A DNA stretch of 64,000 bases from contig RPFO01000080.1 in NCBI GenBank assembly GCA_009746045.1, forward strand, positions 8,817,628 to 8,881,627. The letters are read 5' to 3'. Source of the DNA: Mesostigma viride. Taxonomy: Eukaryota > Streptophyta > Mesostigmatophyceae > Mesostigmatales > Mesostigmataceae. The notes beneath the pieces are model-generated. The model had not been told where the DNA came from. It did no database searches and saw only the letters and a list, made by a program, of their open reading frames with translations. Within the stretch, counting starts at the first letter, position 1. Every line of letters begins with the position of its first letter. Shown here one piece after another: positions 40,717-52,069 of the stretch. The position numbers and the translations under genes are program-made.

Positions 40717-41748
40717 ATCGTCCACAAAAATTTCCTGGCTTGGTTCCTACCACCATTGCTAATACACTAACATGTTTGTGCCAAAATCGACCCTCCGCGA
40801 GAAGGCGATCTGCGACCCATTTGTGTTGTGCCGCTGTGCTACAGCGCTACACATAACAACTTGCGCAGAAAATTTTCACAGCCTTTAAGCATAACTAACA
40901 ACCTTTCGTTTTTGATACTGGGCGCCCGAAATTATAAACGCACGTGAAAACGCCGGCCACGATTGTCAGGTCGCCATATCCACCTCACATCATTCCCGCA
41001 CCCACTTTTTCGCTCCAAAATCGGTTATATTTTTGGTCGAGGTACCTACTTTCCCGCGCATCTACCCGGTAGTACCCGGGTACGGAATCCGGGTGCCATG
41101 TGCCGGTACCACAGATCGGGTACATCACGGCGGGTACCGTCCACATGGGGTTCGGACCATATAGTGACCCCCCCTACCCGGTACCTCGGTTATAGTGACC
41201 TCTAGGACAAATTAGGACAAAGTCCTAAATTTAGGACCGTGGGAGCGCTAACATTAAATGTTCCTTTAGGACTTCAGTGCTTACTACAGATTCAGGATCT
41301 CATCTCTGGATTCTACCAGGCTGTGTGTGGTGTTGTTCTGTTTCGTGTGACTAGGATGGATACGAATATCTCGTTTGGAATCCCATGATTTTGATTGGTT
41401 CTCTTCATGCTAAGGTTGATGCAAGCTCGACAAGCACTTCGATATCAAGGACGTGGGGTCGCCATTGTTGACACGTTGGTTTTGATCCATCATGGTATAA
41501 TAAAGCTTGTCTTTGTTGTCCATTCATAAGAGCCCTTTGATACTAGACTGCTTTCAGTTCCACAGAAGACGTCTAGGGCACAAGCTTGTCTTTGTGTCTA
41601 CAAGGGGTGTGGTTCATAATGTGCTGTGGAATCTCCATCTCAACGTCGCCTGGATACTTGAAGATCTGTGACTCAGGAAGGCAACCCAGGTAAAGATCTT
41701 TCATACGTGGACTATGGATGATGTGGATGATAATTTTTAGTCGTTACA
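40717..41748. other. No gene; may include an LTR
   Basis: It has repeated GGTACC/CCCGGTA motifs near 41065-41185. The A/T-rich stretch before the primer-binding-like site at 41749 is where a 5' LTR would lie, but I could not find its second copy in the window. Confidence 0.35.
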
Positions 41749-41760
41749 TTGGTATCGGAG
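41749..41760 (+). promoter_or_regulatory. Primer-binding-site-like motif (initiator Met tRNA)
   Basis: TTGGTATCGGAG resembles the TGGTATCAGAG site just after the 5' LTR in many plant-type LTR retrotransposons. Confidence 0.45.
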
Positions 41761-42036
41761 GATCTCTACTTCGGTGTTTCTCTTGAGTCGTAACCTTCCG
41801 GGCAGTACAATGTTGAAAAGATGTCTACCATCCGGGAAGAATCATGGAGTTGCGGAAAACTTCAGGTAATAAAGAGAGAGACATATCCTTACGTGACTGT
41901 CTTGCTCTTTCTGACCGGAAGTCAGCCGTAACCGTTGTTTCTACTAGTAGTAGACGATCCCGACCCCATGTGGTGGTATGAGTAGTTCAAAGACACAAGA
42001 TTTCACCTTTGCCCCCTACGGATCCAGGTGAAGGAG

Positions 42037-42470
42037 ATGGCTTCATCTCATTCACCTCTCTCTAGGGAAGGTGGTGCGCGAACTACTCGTACTCCACGGC
42101 GTCAACTTGATTTTGATCGTACTTCTATGTCTGAAGTGAGGTAGGCCTCGGTGTCCGTCGGGCCAAAGTTTTCTGTCATCGCGTCTGGCATCCAACCAGG
42201 CGAGCCATCTCTAACTGGCGTGGGTCAAGGAGGAGGATCGCTGTCGCCTAGGATTCCGGGCAAGCGAACTCTAGTGCCTAGTGCATCTTCATCCTTTCTT
42301 TTTCCTGTTGACACCACGCCAGGACGAGAAGGGGCCTGATTAGCAGCGGATCGTCTCTCAGCACCAAAGATCAAACTAGAGCGAGATGAACAACACGCAG
42401 CGATGTATAGAAAGATGGTGGAGGAGGTGGAACAGGATGTGGGAAGACTTCGTCAGAGGATTGAGGATGG
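42037..42470 (+). pseudogene. Start of an LTR-retrotransposon gag-like frame, cut by element C
   Basis: ATG at 42037 (MASSHSPLSREGGARTTRTP) about 280 bp after the primer-binding-like site, stopping at a TAG after SMSEVR. Later pieces in other frames include YRKMVEEVEQDVGRLRQRIE (about 42400-42465), a coiled-coil-like segment. The frame is interrupted at 42471 by element C. The identity is inferred from position after the tRNA-site motif. Confidence 0.35.
42445..42470. repeat. 26-bp direct repeat, left of element C
   Basis: Perfect copy of 48614-48639 (begins AGACTTCGTCAGAGGATTGA). The pair brackets element C exactly. Confidence 0.9.
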
Positions 42471-42978
42471 GAAAACTGATAAGCTGGCTTGGCAGCCATC
42501 ACCACCTTGAAATACATCGCATCAACGTTGCATCCGTGACACACGCAAGTGCGGCGCCCCGCTGGCGCGGCGCTCCATGTAAGAATGACCTCAGAATACT
42601 ACTGTACTAGATCTAGGACCCTGATACTACTTTTTTCAACATTGTACTACATTTTTATGATGTCACACATGTTCTGTCATGCCAGAACCGTTCAGCAACC
42701 ACCTGGCATATCTTGAGGGTCCCTGGATACTAGTTGAAGTAGATTGAACTCGTTTGAACTAGTTTGTACTACCTGTACTAATTTTGAACTAGTTCGAACT
42801 ACATCTGAGGCCCATCCAAGGCTGTCAGACCCTCCAGAGAGGGCGTGGCCACCCCGTTTGGCTCCCGCATGTCGACTTGCACCACTGGGCAACGGTGTAG
42901 CGCCTCCAAGGTAGCGGCGCACCTCCATCCCTCCGCTCCCCCAGGCAAAATCAGGGAATCCCGATCGTAAGATCAATC
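42471..42978 (-). repeat. Terminal direct repeat R', 3' copy of element C
   Basis: 508 bp, near-identical to 48106-48613 (a few substitutions, for example near 42681 and 42795). Contains repeated GAACTAGTTTGAACT-type palindromic motifs also seen in R. Confidence 0.9.
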
Positions 42979-43205
42979 ATCCACTGTGCATTGCCTAGGT
43001 CCACTTCTGGTTGAAGGGCACCAGAACTTGTTTATTACACTATATGTTGAAGCCGACCGGACTTAGTAGACAGAGAGACATAAAATATTTTTTGGCAGTC
43101 CCTGGCCGCCGCTTCCACTTGACCCGCATCTCCAACCTGGCCGCAGGCCGTACATCTGGAAACCGCGTCAGGAGCCATGGGAGGGCACATCCTTACCCTC
43201 CAGCT

Positions 43206-43243
43206 GGTGAAGCCCTAGCGTGTCCGCTAGAGTGCGCCTCACC
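43206..43243 (-). ncRNA. Covarying hairpin, element C
   Basis: Single copy of the hairpin found three times in B1 and B2: outer stem GGTGAGGC/GCTTCACC, bulge GCACT, inner stem CTAGCG/CGCTAG, loop GACA. It overlaps the last codons of the open pol frame. Confidence 0.7.
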
Positions 43244-44158
43244 GAAGTATGGCCGAAATCTACGGCCCAAAGTGACGACGCCAGTCACGGGGGGCAGTCT
43301 GCCCGCGAGGTCCCACACCACCTGGGGCACCCGCACCTGCAGGGCGCGGTGGAGCCCCACGTAATGGTCCACGGACGAAAACTGGCGCCACCGGCCACGC
43401 TTTTGGATGTCCGCGATTGGTACCCCGCGCAGGTAGTCATGGGTGGCCCCCCCGTGGCGCATGCTGTAGGGTGAAAACATCCCCCGCAAGCCAAGGAGGT
43501 CCCAGGCGGCGTGCCACCGCCGCAAGAAACGGCTGTAGCTGAGTGCGCCAAAGAGCAGCTCCTCGTGCGCCCGCCCAGCACACAGGGCGCCAAGCAACGT
43601 GAGTGAAAGGGGCTCAACAACCACCACTGCCTGGGCCTGGCCCTTGGCTGTCTTGGGGTCGCGTAGCAGCAGCGCACCCTGGTTACTGGGCCCCAGGCGG
43701 AAGTCCCCGCGCAGAGCCACGTCCCCCACGCGAAGCTTGAACGCTTCTCCGATGCGCAAGTATTGCTGAAAAACAATGATGCAGCAGCAGGCAGCTAATA
43801 TCGAGCCTTGTGCACGAAGAATGTTTGCCACGAGGTACAGTAGCTGCCACGGGACGGGGTGAGGGCTCTGCACGGGAACTCGTCGCGCCCAGCCGGCCAG
43901 CAAGCGACGCGCCTCGTACCACCCCTTAATCTCGTTGGGGAAGTACAGCTGCAGCCCGCATAATGCGCGCACAACCATGGTCCGGCTTCCCCCTTCCTCA
44001 TACACGCTGACCAGCCACTCACAAAAGACGCCTTCCGCCTCCGTCTTGGCCACGGGAGCGAGGGGTTGACCATACTCCACGTACGCCCTCAGCGCTCGGT
44101 GATATGCAGCTAGCGTGCTGGGCTGCACAGTGGCCTCCAGCAATTCCTGCCGCCCATG

Positions 44159-44185
44159 TGGCCCCGGATTGCTCTCCACGTCGCC
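44159..44185 (-). other. 2A ribosome-skipping motif, element C
   Basis: GDVESNPGP preceded by WVRNLTAD. Flanks differ from B1/B2 (HGRQELLEAT follows), while the nine core residues are unchanged. Confidence 0.87.
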
Positions 44186-46345
44186 ATCCGCAGTGAGGTT
44201 GCGCACCCATCGACCACGACTGGGCGCGTCGGCCGGGTTGCGCTCCGACCTCACATACACCCAGTGGTAGCGGGTGTTGCTGGCCAGCCCTAGCGCGATC
44301 GCCCGGCGGCACCAGGCGTTCAGCCGGTAGGACGACGAACGCCCTTTGACGAGCGCACCGACAACTGCCGAATTGTCCACCAGCCGCACGTGACGTTGCT
44401 GCCAGTGAACCTGTGAGCGCAGGCCCCACTCGATCCCTTGCACAGCCGCACGAATCTCCTTCTCGTTGATGTGGGCCGAGGGATCGAGCCACCGGTGGGC
44501 AAGAGCGGTGCGCCACTGCGCCGCTGCCATGGCTCGGTGCTCAATCTCCCCTGTGCGCTCCACGCTGGCCGTCTCAGAGTCCACACAGAGCGTCTTCCAG
44601 CCCTTCCGCTCCCGACAGTTGGACAGGCCACGCACCGCAGGCGCCTCCCACCGGCTGTACACCACCCCAGAACCGTGGGTTGACGCATCAGTGGCCACCA
44701 CGGTGCAGCTCAGGGGCTGGTCGCGCTGCGCATGCACCAGCGGGGCCAAGTCCATTGCAGCCTGGAGCTCTTCCCTTACACTACCCCACAGCCGATAGCT
44801 CCAGCCCCGCTTGTGCACCAGGACTTGCTGCAGCAAGCGGTAGGCGTGAAACCAGATGGACAGTAGACCCCGACGCAGCAAGTGGACCCACACCCACCGT
44901 CCCAGCAACGAGGCCAGTTGGTGGTAAGTGGCCCGTCCACGCCCCAGCATTGCCTGCGTGTCGCGCACCAAGGCCGCCATCCGGGCCGCGCTCGGCCGCA
45001 TGGACCCGTCCTGGCAGAACTCAATCCCCAAGATTTCCACCGGGCGCCCCTCCTCAGCTCTCTCCACCTTCTTCTCGTTGACCACCAACCCCTTGGGACC
45101 GTAGCTCTCCTCGCACGCCTTGGTGAGCACGGCGTTGGTCTCCTCCGCGCTCCGCCCATGGGTGACCCCCAGATCATCGATCATGACCAGCTGAGCGGGA
45201 TGTGGGGGATCCTCCGGCAGCAGCCGCCACGCTGCACTGGCTGCGCTCTCCACCAACTCCAGCCGGTCCATCCCCGCGCACTGTGCGCACCCCCATCAAG
45301 TGCATGGGATATGACAGCCCTCTCTTGGCATCGAGCACCCCGCCCCGTAGAGACAGTGCAGGTGGGCAACCTGTGCAAGGACCACCGAGTGGCTCCAGCC
45401 CATGACAAGGACCCGGAACCTGGGGTACAACTTTCGCCGTCGTCCCAGCTGGCCGACCTCATCGGACCACACGGGGGGCAGCGAGAAATAGGGGCGCCAG
45501 CTCTCAGGTACCTCGAACCGGTAATAGTAGGTGTCAAGGTCTGTCTTGCCCGAATAGCATGGCGCCCCCACACTCAGCTCAGCGACCTCGCCCAAGTTAG
45601 GCAGGTAACAGGTAGGCGGCTTGAGGAAGCGCCGGTTGCACGGCACCATATTCCCTATAAACCGCTGCCGTCGTTCGCTGGGCTCCACAACCCCGGGGTC
45701 TTTCTTGGGGACGGCAAAACAGCCGTTCACCACAGGGGCGCCTCCTCACTGTACTCGATCATCCGCGTCTCCGCCAGCCTGATGCTCAGTCGTGCGTACG
45801 CCGCATCGCTTGCACAACCATGAGACACCCGGCCCCGCCGCATCCACGCCCCCGCCTCCGCGTCGCATCTTTGTAGAATGTTGTTTATGTCCTCATACGT
45901 CCTCTGCCATGCCTCCGGCAGGCAGTCCAGCAGCTTGACACTACCTGCAGCTCCTCCTTTTGGCAGTGCCAGCCTCTCCGGGTCAATAATTTCGTATTGA
46001 CCGCCCGGCCCGTATGGCGCGGGCTCTGCGTCCCCCGTGTCTGTCGCCTCCGCTACGGCGGTAAGCCGGCGGTTGTAGACGCGGGCAGCATCCTCCATCC
46101 CTTGTAGGGCGGCCCTTTGGGCGACGGTGCAGGGGCTCGCAGTAATAGCCTGCTGCTGCACCGCCGGTCCACCGGACCGTTCCCGGGTCCTGCCCCACAG
46201 CCAGTTCAGGCCCCTTGTGGCCCGCTCTTGACACCGCAGCCTTGCTCTGGCACGCAGAGCGCGCTGCAGCCTGCGGTTGGATCGCAGGCGGCTGCGGTCG
46301 AGCGGGGGACCATCTTCACTGGCAGCGGGAGCACACCCCTGCCCC

Positions 46346-47090
46346 TCACTTGTCCTTTTTGGCCGCCGCCGCCGCCGCCGATGCCAGCTCCGCCTCCTGG
46401 CGAGCCGCCTTCCGCGCTGCCCGGGCTGCTGCGCTTCCAATAGTACTGCCCTCCACCAGTGGCAGCAGGTGCATCGCCCCGTTGTTCCAGCCGCTGGTCT
46501 TCTCCACCATGAGGAACGCCTCGACCACACGCGCCAGGTACTCGAAGCAGGCCAGCTCCGTCACCACATCCTCCCCCAGCTCTTGGATGGCCACATCCAG
46601 AATGTAGGTCAGGTTGTTGCACACCAGATGGTGCGTGCTGTTCTTCCACCCGCGGGGGGCTCCCGGTGCAGCCCCAACGCCCTCCTGCTCCTTGCGAAGG
46701 GCCAAGCGGGCCTGCAGGCTCCCGTGCGCGACCTGGCGCGCATCCAGCACCTGCAGCGGCAGCACCCTGTCGTCGCGGTCCTTGACCAACAGGCGCCAGG
46801 CCACTTTGAAAGCTCGCCGGGGGAGACGCACCCCCTTGGTGGTTCGGCGCAGGTCTCTCTCCCTCACACGCTCCCGCGATCGACGCGAGCTCCGCTGGGA
46901 GGAGTCCCGACTCGTGCTCCGGCTGCTGGACCGCTGCCGCTCCTTGCGACGCTCGCGGGAGCGATCCCGACGCCCCTTGGGCTCCGCAGAACGGCCCCTG
47001 CCATGCCCACGTCGCTCCCGGGACTTGTCGCGGCGCGACCGAGCGCCACCCCTGCCCCTGCCACGGCCTCTGCTCTCGCTGTCGGAGCTG

Positions 47091-47153
<63 letters not shown>

Positions 47154-47864
47154 GCGACTCTCGTCGCTCCCACTGCTGGTGTCTGTCGAGCCTGGGCTGC
47201 TCCCGCGCCGCGCGCGTCTCTTCTCCTGGCGCTTGCTCTTCGGATGGCCCTTGCCCCCCTTGTCCTCGCGCTGGCTCTTCCCTTTCCTCGCGTCCCTCCT
47301 CTTCCCCCGCGCCAGGGCTTGCAACTCCGCTCCGATGAGCTCGCGGACGCCCGCCAGAAGGGCAGCATTCTCTGCCAGCTTTCGGTTCCTGCCCTGAGAC
47401 TTCTTTCCCTTGGCGCGAGCAGCAGCAGGGGCCAGCTGCTCGCGCGCGTCCAAAAAATCCTCAGAGCTCGTCGCGTCCTCCTCTTCCTCGTCGGTGCCGT
47501 TGCTGGGAGGATCCTTTCGGGTCCTTTCGCCCCTGGCTGGACCAGTCTTCCCCTTGCCCCCAGTGGCCACTGGGGGCTTCTTCATCTCTAGAGTAATGGC
47601 CTTGCACAACATGGAACCCATGTCGGAATCACTTGACCCCTCACTAATCTGGAGCCCTGCAGTCTTGAGAAACTGTCCCAAGGATGTCAAACGACCCTCA
47701 GACATAGTAGTAAGCCTTTGGGCCCAGTTTGGACCGAGATACTCAGTCAAGAACTTCAAAGTCGTTAACAACTCCTTGCCCCCCTGAAAATACGATTTTT
47801 TCACATTTAATAAGAAATCTCGGTCTACTGCCTCAAGGGTGGTGTCTTCGTGATCACTAGCCAT
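46346..47864 (-). pseudogene. Gag of element C, with a frame switch in a CTG repeat
   Basis: ATG at 47864 (MASDHEDTTLEAVDRDFLLN). The N-terminal block KSYFQGGKELLTTLKFLTEY matches Gag of B1. Then come Lys-rich and acidic segments (TDEEEEDATSSEDFLDAREQ), a basic region, and a poly-Ser tract coded by AGC repeats at 47151-47092. After the tract the sensible protein lies in another frame: SR-rich (SRERRKERQRSSSRSTSRDS), then KGVRLP, the VLPLQVL segment and NNLTYILDVAIQELG...CFEYLARVVEAFLMVE, ending KKDK and TGA (46346-46348). Best complete view of the Gag domain order in this window. Confidence 0.75.
47092..47151. repeat. (CTG)20 trinucleotide repeat in gag of element C
   Basis: About 20 perfect CTG units, read as AGC (Ser) or GCA (Ala) on the minus strand. 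The gag frame changes across it. Confidence 0.95.
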
Positions 47865-48105
47865 TATAGAATTCAAAGATGAAGAAATTTCTCACAACTA
47901 GGCTCAATATTCCGCAATCTTGGAGACTGAGAAAAATTTCGGACTGAAAATTTGTCACTCAGTTCTACCTTGCGGACTTTTACTCCCGTTGCGCAAACCC
48001 GTCAAAACTTGGTGCGAAAACCGTCAAAATGATGTCGGCTATTGTCTCACGATTAGTTTGACACCAACTTTGTCAAAAACGGTGAAGTATTGCTCTAGTT
48101 GTGTT

Positions 48106-48613
48106 GAAAACTGATAAGCTGGCTTGGCAGCCATCACCACCTTGAAATACATCGCATCAACGTTGCATCCGTGACACACGCAAGTGCGGCGCCCCGCTGG
48201 CGCGGCGCTCCATGTAAGAATGACCTCAGAATACTACTGTACTAGATCTAGGACCCTGATACTACTTTTTTCAACATTGTACTACATTTTTATGATGTCA
48301 CACATGTTCTGTCATGCCAGAACCCTTCAGCAACCACCTGGCATATCTTGAGGGTCCCTGGATACTAGTTGAAGTAGATTGAACTCGTTTGAACTAGTTT
48401 GTACTACCTGTACTAATTTTGAACTAGTTTGAACTACATTTGAGGCCCATCCAAGGCTGTCAGACCCTCCAGAGAGGGCGTGGCCACCCCGTTTGGCTCC
48501 CGCATGTCGACTTGCACCACTGGGCAACGGTGTAGCGCCTCCAAGGTAGCGGCGCACCTCCATCCCTCCGCTCCCCCAGGCAAAATCAGGGAATCCCGAT
48601 CGTAAGATCAATC
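48106..48613 (-). repeat. Terminal direct repeat R', 5' copy of element C
   Basis: 508 bp, the partner of 42471-42978. The gag ATG lies 242 bp inside it. Confidence 0.9.
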
Positions 48614-48639
48614 AGACTTCGTCAGAGGATTGAGGATGG
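48614..48639. repeat. 26-bp direct repeat, right of element C
   Basis: Same 26 bases as 42445-42470. Its last base is the first base of R of element B3. Confidence 0.9.
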
Positions 48640-49111
48640 TTGATCTTACGATCTGGATTCCCTGATTTGCGACTAAGGGGAGCGGAGTGCGAGTCGGTGC
48701 CGCTGCCTCATGGCTGATCTGCGAGAAATGCTCATGGAAAGGGTGAAAGTCCCTGCAAATGACCTCTGGACTGCTTCCAAGTACTTGGATGTAGTTCAAA
48801 GTATTTCATTGGTACTACAGGGTAGTACAATCTACTTCAAACTAGTTCAAACTAGCTCAGGCTAGTAAAGATTCGTTCAGGTGTAGCACAACCTGCCTAG
48901 GAGGTGGTATGACCTCCTGGGTTGAAGTAGACAGTGACTAAACGTAGTACAATGTCGAAAGAATCAGTACAAATGGGTTCTTTGTAGTACAACTGTTCAG
49001 TGGCACCTGGGCGCCGCGCCAGTACTGTACCGGACTTGCATCCGTCACCGTGCGCATGCAATGCAGCCAATTTATTGAGGAAGACATGGCGGCGCATGCT
49101 TTATCAGTTTT
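48639..49111 (+). repeat. Terminal direct repeat R of B3
   Basis: 473 bp, without the 8-bp deletion of the B1 5' copy, with private variants (CTCATGGAAAGG, GTATTTCATT, GACCTCCTGG). Confidence 0.9.
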
Positions 49112-49204
49112 CTTTGCCGTTTCTTGGTCAAAATCACTCGTTCTTTTTGCGCTCTTTAAAGCTCGATAATTTCCACGTCATATTAAGTGATTTCGCAGCA
49201 AAAA

Positions 49205-50239
49205 ATGGGGTCGAATGAGCCCATTCCGAGAGGTTTCGCGCAAACTGCACGAAATCTTTATTTTGCAGCAAATAAGGATAGCACTTCGTTGGCCACTTTG
49301 ATAGTGGGTTCCCTCGGTCCTGCCTACAAGGCAAGACTTGCAGCTTCTTCAAAAAGTCCCTTAGACTCATTAGGACGGTATTTGGTGAGTGTGGGATATG
49401 AAATAGAAGCTAGCAGCGAGCCAGCACAACTGGGAAAGAATATCGCGTTTTCCTTGGAGCACAAACTGCCAGAGGGGTTCCTGGCCGAAATGGGGGCCGA
49501 GGAGGGCTTCGTAGGCTCTGAGGAGGCCGAAGATATGTTGGGGGACATGTCTGGGGCCTCTGGAGATGAGCAGAATGATGGGGCGCCTCAAGCTGCGAAT
49601 TTTTCCAATGATTTGGCAAAATTTGCGGCAACCATGGGCAACATGAGCATAGAAGCCCTAGGATCGGCTCAGGAGACTGGCACAGGTCTCCCAGGGGGTG
49701 GGGAGACTGTTGGCAGAGGTGCCACGCCATTTGCTGGGCGAGGGAAGGTGGTGGGAGGCACCCCCTGGTGGCTGGAGGGGCCAGGGGAAAGGGGGTAGGG
49801 GGCACGGCCCCAACTGTGGGGGGGGGGCGCAGCGGTGGCAAGGGAGGGGCTGCGGGGGCCCACCTGTTGGCCATGGACCCCTCCATGATGGCCCGCATGG
49901 GCGCCGTCATGGGAGGACAGGGGGTGATGGGTGCGGGGGGGGTGGGGGGGGGCCCTGCCGGCTTGCAGGGAGGAGGGCACCCCCCATTGGGCCCTGCACT
50001 GCGAGTGCCGGGTGGGCACACCCCTCAAACCCACCCCGGGATAGCCCCACTGTGGGCTGGTGGCCTGCACGCCACGGGGGTAGCCCCTCCATGGGGGTAC
50101 ACCAGTGGGGCAGGGGAAGGAGCAGTGCCAGGGGGCGGTTACTGGGTGCCTGCCCCCCCCCCGGGGTACTGGGGAGCCGGGTGGCCGGGGGCTCGAGGCC
50201 CAGGCACTGGGGAAGAGCCCCGGGGCGGCCAGGGGGGAT
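49205..50239 (+). pseudogene. Gag of B3, N-terminal part, frameshifted and cut by the cargo
   Basis: ATG at 49205 (MGSNEPIPRGFAQ). Same domains as the B1 counterpart. One T is missing in CCCCCTGG near 49767, so the frame ends at 49798 and the Gly-rich continuation is in another frame to 50244. Amino-acid changes against B1 include Gln to Pro in HKLQEG/HKLPEG. Confidence 0.7.
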
Positions 50240-52069
50240 CATAGCAATACCCCACCACACTCATCGAAAATGGCTGTGTTTGAGACCCCCCGAAAAACAC
50301 CGGTTCCATCAAGGTACATTAACTTTGTTCGTCCGATTTCGGCCGTTTTTTCCATCGACGCACCTGGCTTCGAGTTCAAACCTTACTTCGAACCTACTTC
50401 AGATCCGGACTTAATTACCTCGGATCAAAACGGGAGGGAAAACGGTTAAAAAGGGTAGAAAAACGGAAACCAACGGATCGAAACGGAAACGTGACCGGGA
50501 CGAACTGACCGACAGACCGGGGGTTACAGGGGCGGACACGCGACGGTCACTGCCGGTTACGAGCTGGGCATTACAGTGACCGAGACTCGGAGGTCGTCAT
50601 CTCGATTTTTCCCGCGACACCACAGACGAAAACGACGAAAACACCCATGGCGGTCGAGTATCAGCTAGCGTTTTGAAACTTGCGTCACTGCAGCCGCTCG
50701 AGGTGTCAAAACGAAGCTTACATCACGGTTAATCCATGGAATAATTTTGGAATGATAAGAGCTGTGATTGCGACGAGGGAATAGAACGGGACAAATTGTT
50801 TTTTGCAGCGCACCATTTTTTTCGCGAAAACCAGATTTCTCGGTGGTACGTGCCTAAAAGTCCTGGTTACGAGAGGAGATGAAAATCCCGGCACGATAGC
50901 TCATATTATGCGTTACAATATCCCCGAAAACGTTAGTGTTTTCGTTTTCTGAGTTTCGCTTTTTATTATCCGGCGTTCGCCTGAATAAATATGGGGTGCG
51001 AAATCCGTCTGTTTCTTGCTTCGTACAATACATGTCTTTGTCGTCAGATCATTAGCTCTTTAGGCTATGCCCGACCTTCCTGTACTGCCCAGCCTGCGGC
51101 AATAAGCCAGCAGGACATATGGCGTGCCCAAGATTCCGCGCAAACGTCGCTAATGGTCTTCCGAATGTGCAGTAAGTGCGGTAAAAGCTGCGAAAATTGC
51201 TTATTATGGCAGTAGAAAGCTCTTTGCGACCGTGTTTTCCAAGCGAGTTCATTGTTCCTTTGACGCTAGATACAAAAGGCAAAGGGGGTCGTCATTTTTT
51301 ATTAGTCGGCAATGCGGTTTCGAGATGTGATGGGTCGGGCAGACGACCACGCCACGACCCGCTGGGCTCACGCTTCGCATCTCCCGGCAGCCATAAAGAA
51401 GCGCAGATTAAGCGAGGTGAGCGAGCTAGAGGCCCCAGAGTCGTTGCTAAGGCAAGGCAGCTTCTCAAAGGGTAGAGAGCTGGATTAATAAGACTTTCTC
51501 AAGGGCATTATGCAGTGGTTATTGCCACCTTGTCCAGATATTTGCCCTTGTCTTTCTGATTTATATACTGTTTCAAAGAGGGAAAGGAGAACGTTTGCGA
51601 CGTTGTTTCTCATTCATTACTATGAAGAAAATGCCTTTGCAATTGCTTACAACGAGATGGAAGCTGCCTCACGCAAATTAGCCAGGCAATGCAAGTGATG
51701 CAAGGTGAGGCCATGCATGGCTGATATTGCCTTCATGCGTGAGTTGAGCAGGTGGCTGGCTGGGCGTGTGGCTGGCTAGGTGAGCGGGGCGTTTATGGGG
51801 GGTTGCGATGGTGCGGACATGCGAGGGCAAATGGGCGGGCTCATGCCTAGCTGGTTTGGGTGTTGGGTAGTTAGGTGGTTCGGTAATTGGGTTGTCGAGT
51901 GGTTAGGTGGTTGTGTTGCTGGGTGACTGGTTGGTTGGTTGGTTGGTTGGTTGGTTGGTTGCCCAGGAAGTCTTGTGTGGGAGGCTTAGGCTATAGATGC
52001 TTCAAGGGATGCCTAGGCGTAGGTGGGTTCAATGGCAGGTGGCTGGCTGAAAGGTGAATGCCTTGGTTA

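Larger units (their letters stand above)
43193..46345 (-). pseudogene. Pol of element C: RT, RNase H, 2A, tyrosine recombinase, frameshifted
   Basis: Starts in the -1 frame over the gag stop (VRGRGVLPLP), with RLRSNRRLQRALRARARLRC, GLNWLWGR and QRAALQGMEDAARVYNRRLT. Unlike B1/B2 the frame runs on through LLDCLPEAWQRTYEDINNIL into the RT. Breaks occur near 45730 and near 45290. Landmarks are SGKTDLDTYYYRF, MIDDLGVTH, GLVVNEKK, LGIEFCQDG; RNase H TDAST, INEKE, LVDNSA, NPADAPSR; the 2A at 44159-44185; recombinase YLRIGEAFK, YSMRHGGAT, RGRW and DHYVGLHRA. The open frame from 45271 to 43193 holds the RT end, RNase H, 2A and the whole recombinase. Confidence 0.88.
42471..48613 (-). mobile_element. 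Element C: YR retrotransposon, minus strand, frameshifted
   Basis: From right to left: R' (48613-48106), gag (47864-46346), pol (46345-43193), one covarying hairpin, an S-like 3' segment with AATAAACAAGTTCTGG, and R' (42978-42471). The 508-bp direct repeats R' are diverged relatives of R (both start with TTGATCTTACGATC and end with TTATCAGTTTTC/T). No integrase is present. gag and pol each have frame breaks. It interrupts an LTR-retrotransposon gag frame and is flanked by 26-bp direct repeats. Confidence 0.9.

Noticed and set aside
46277-47591. Plus-strand frames of 353 and 325 codons over element C gag
   Set aside because: Antisense shadows of the gag gene and its CTG repeat.
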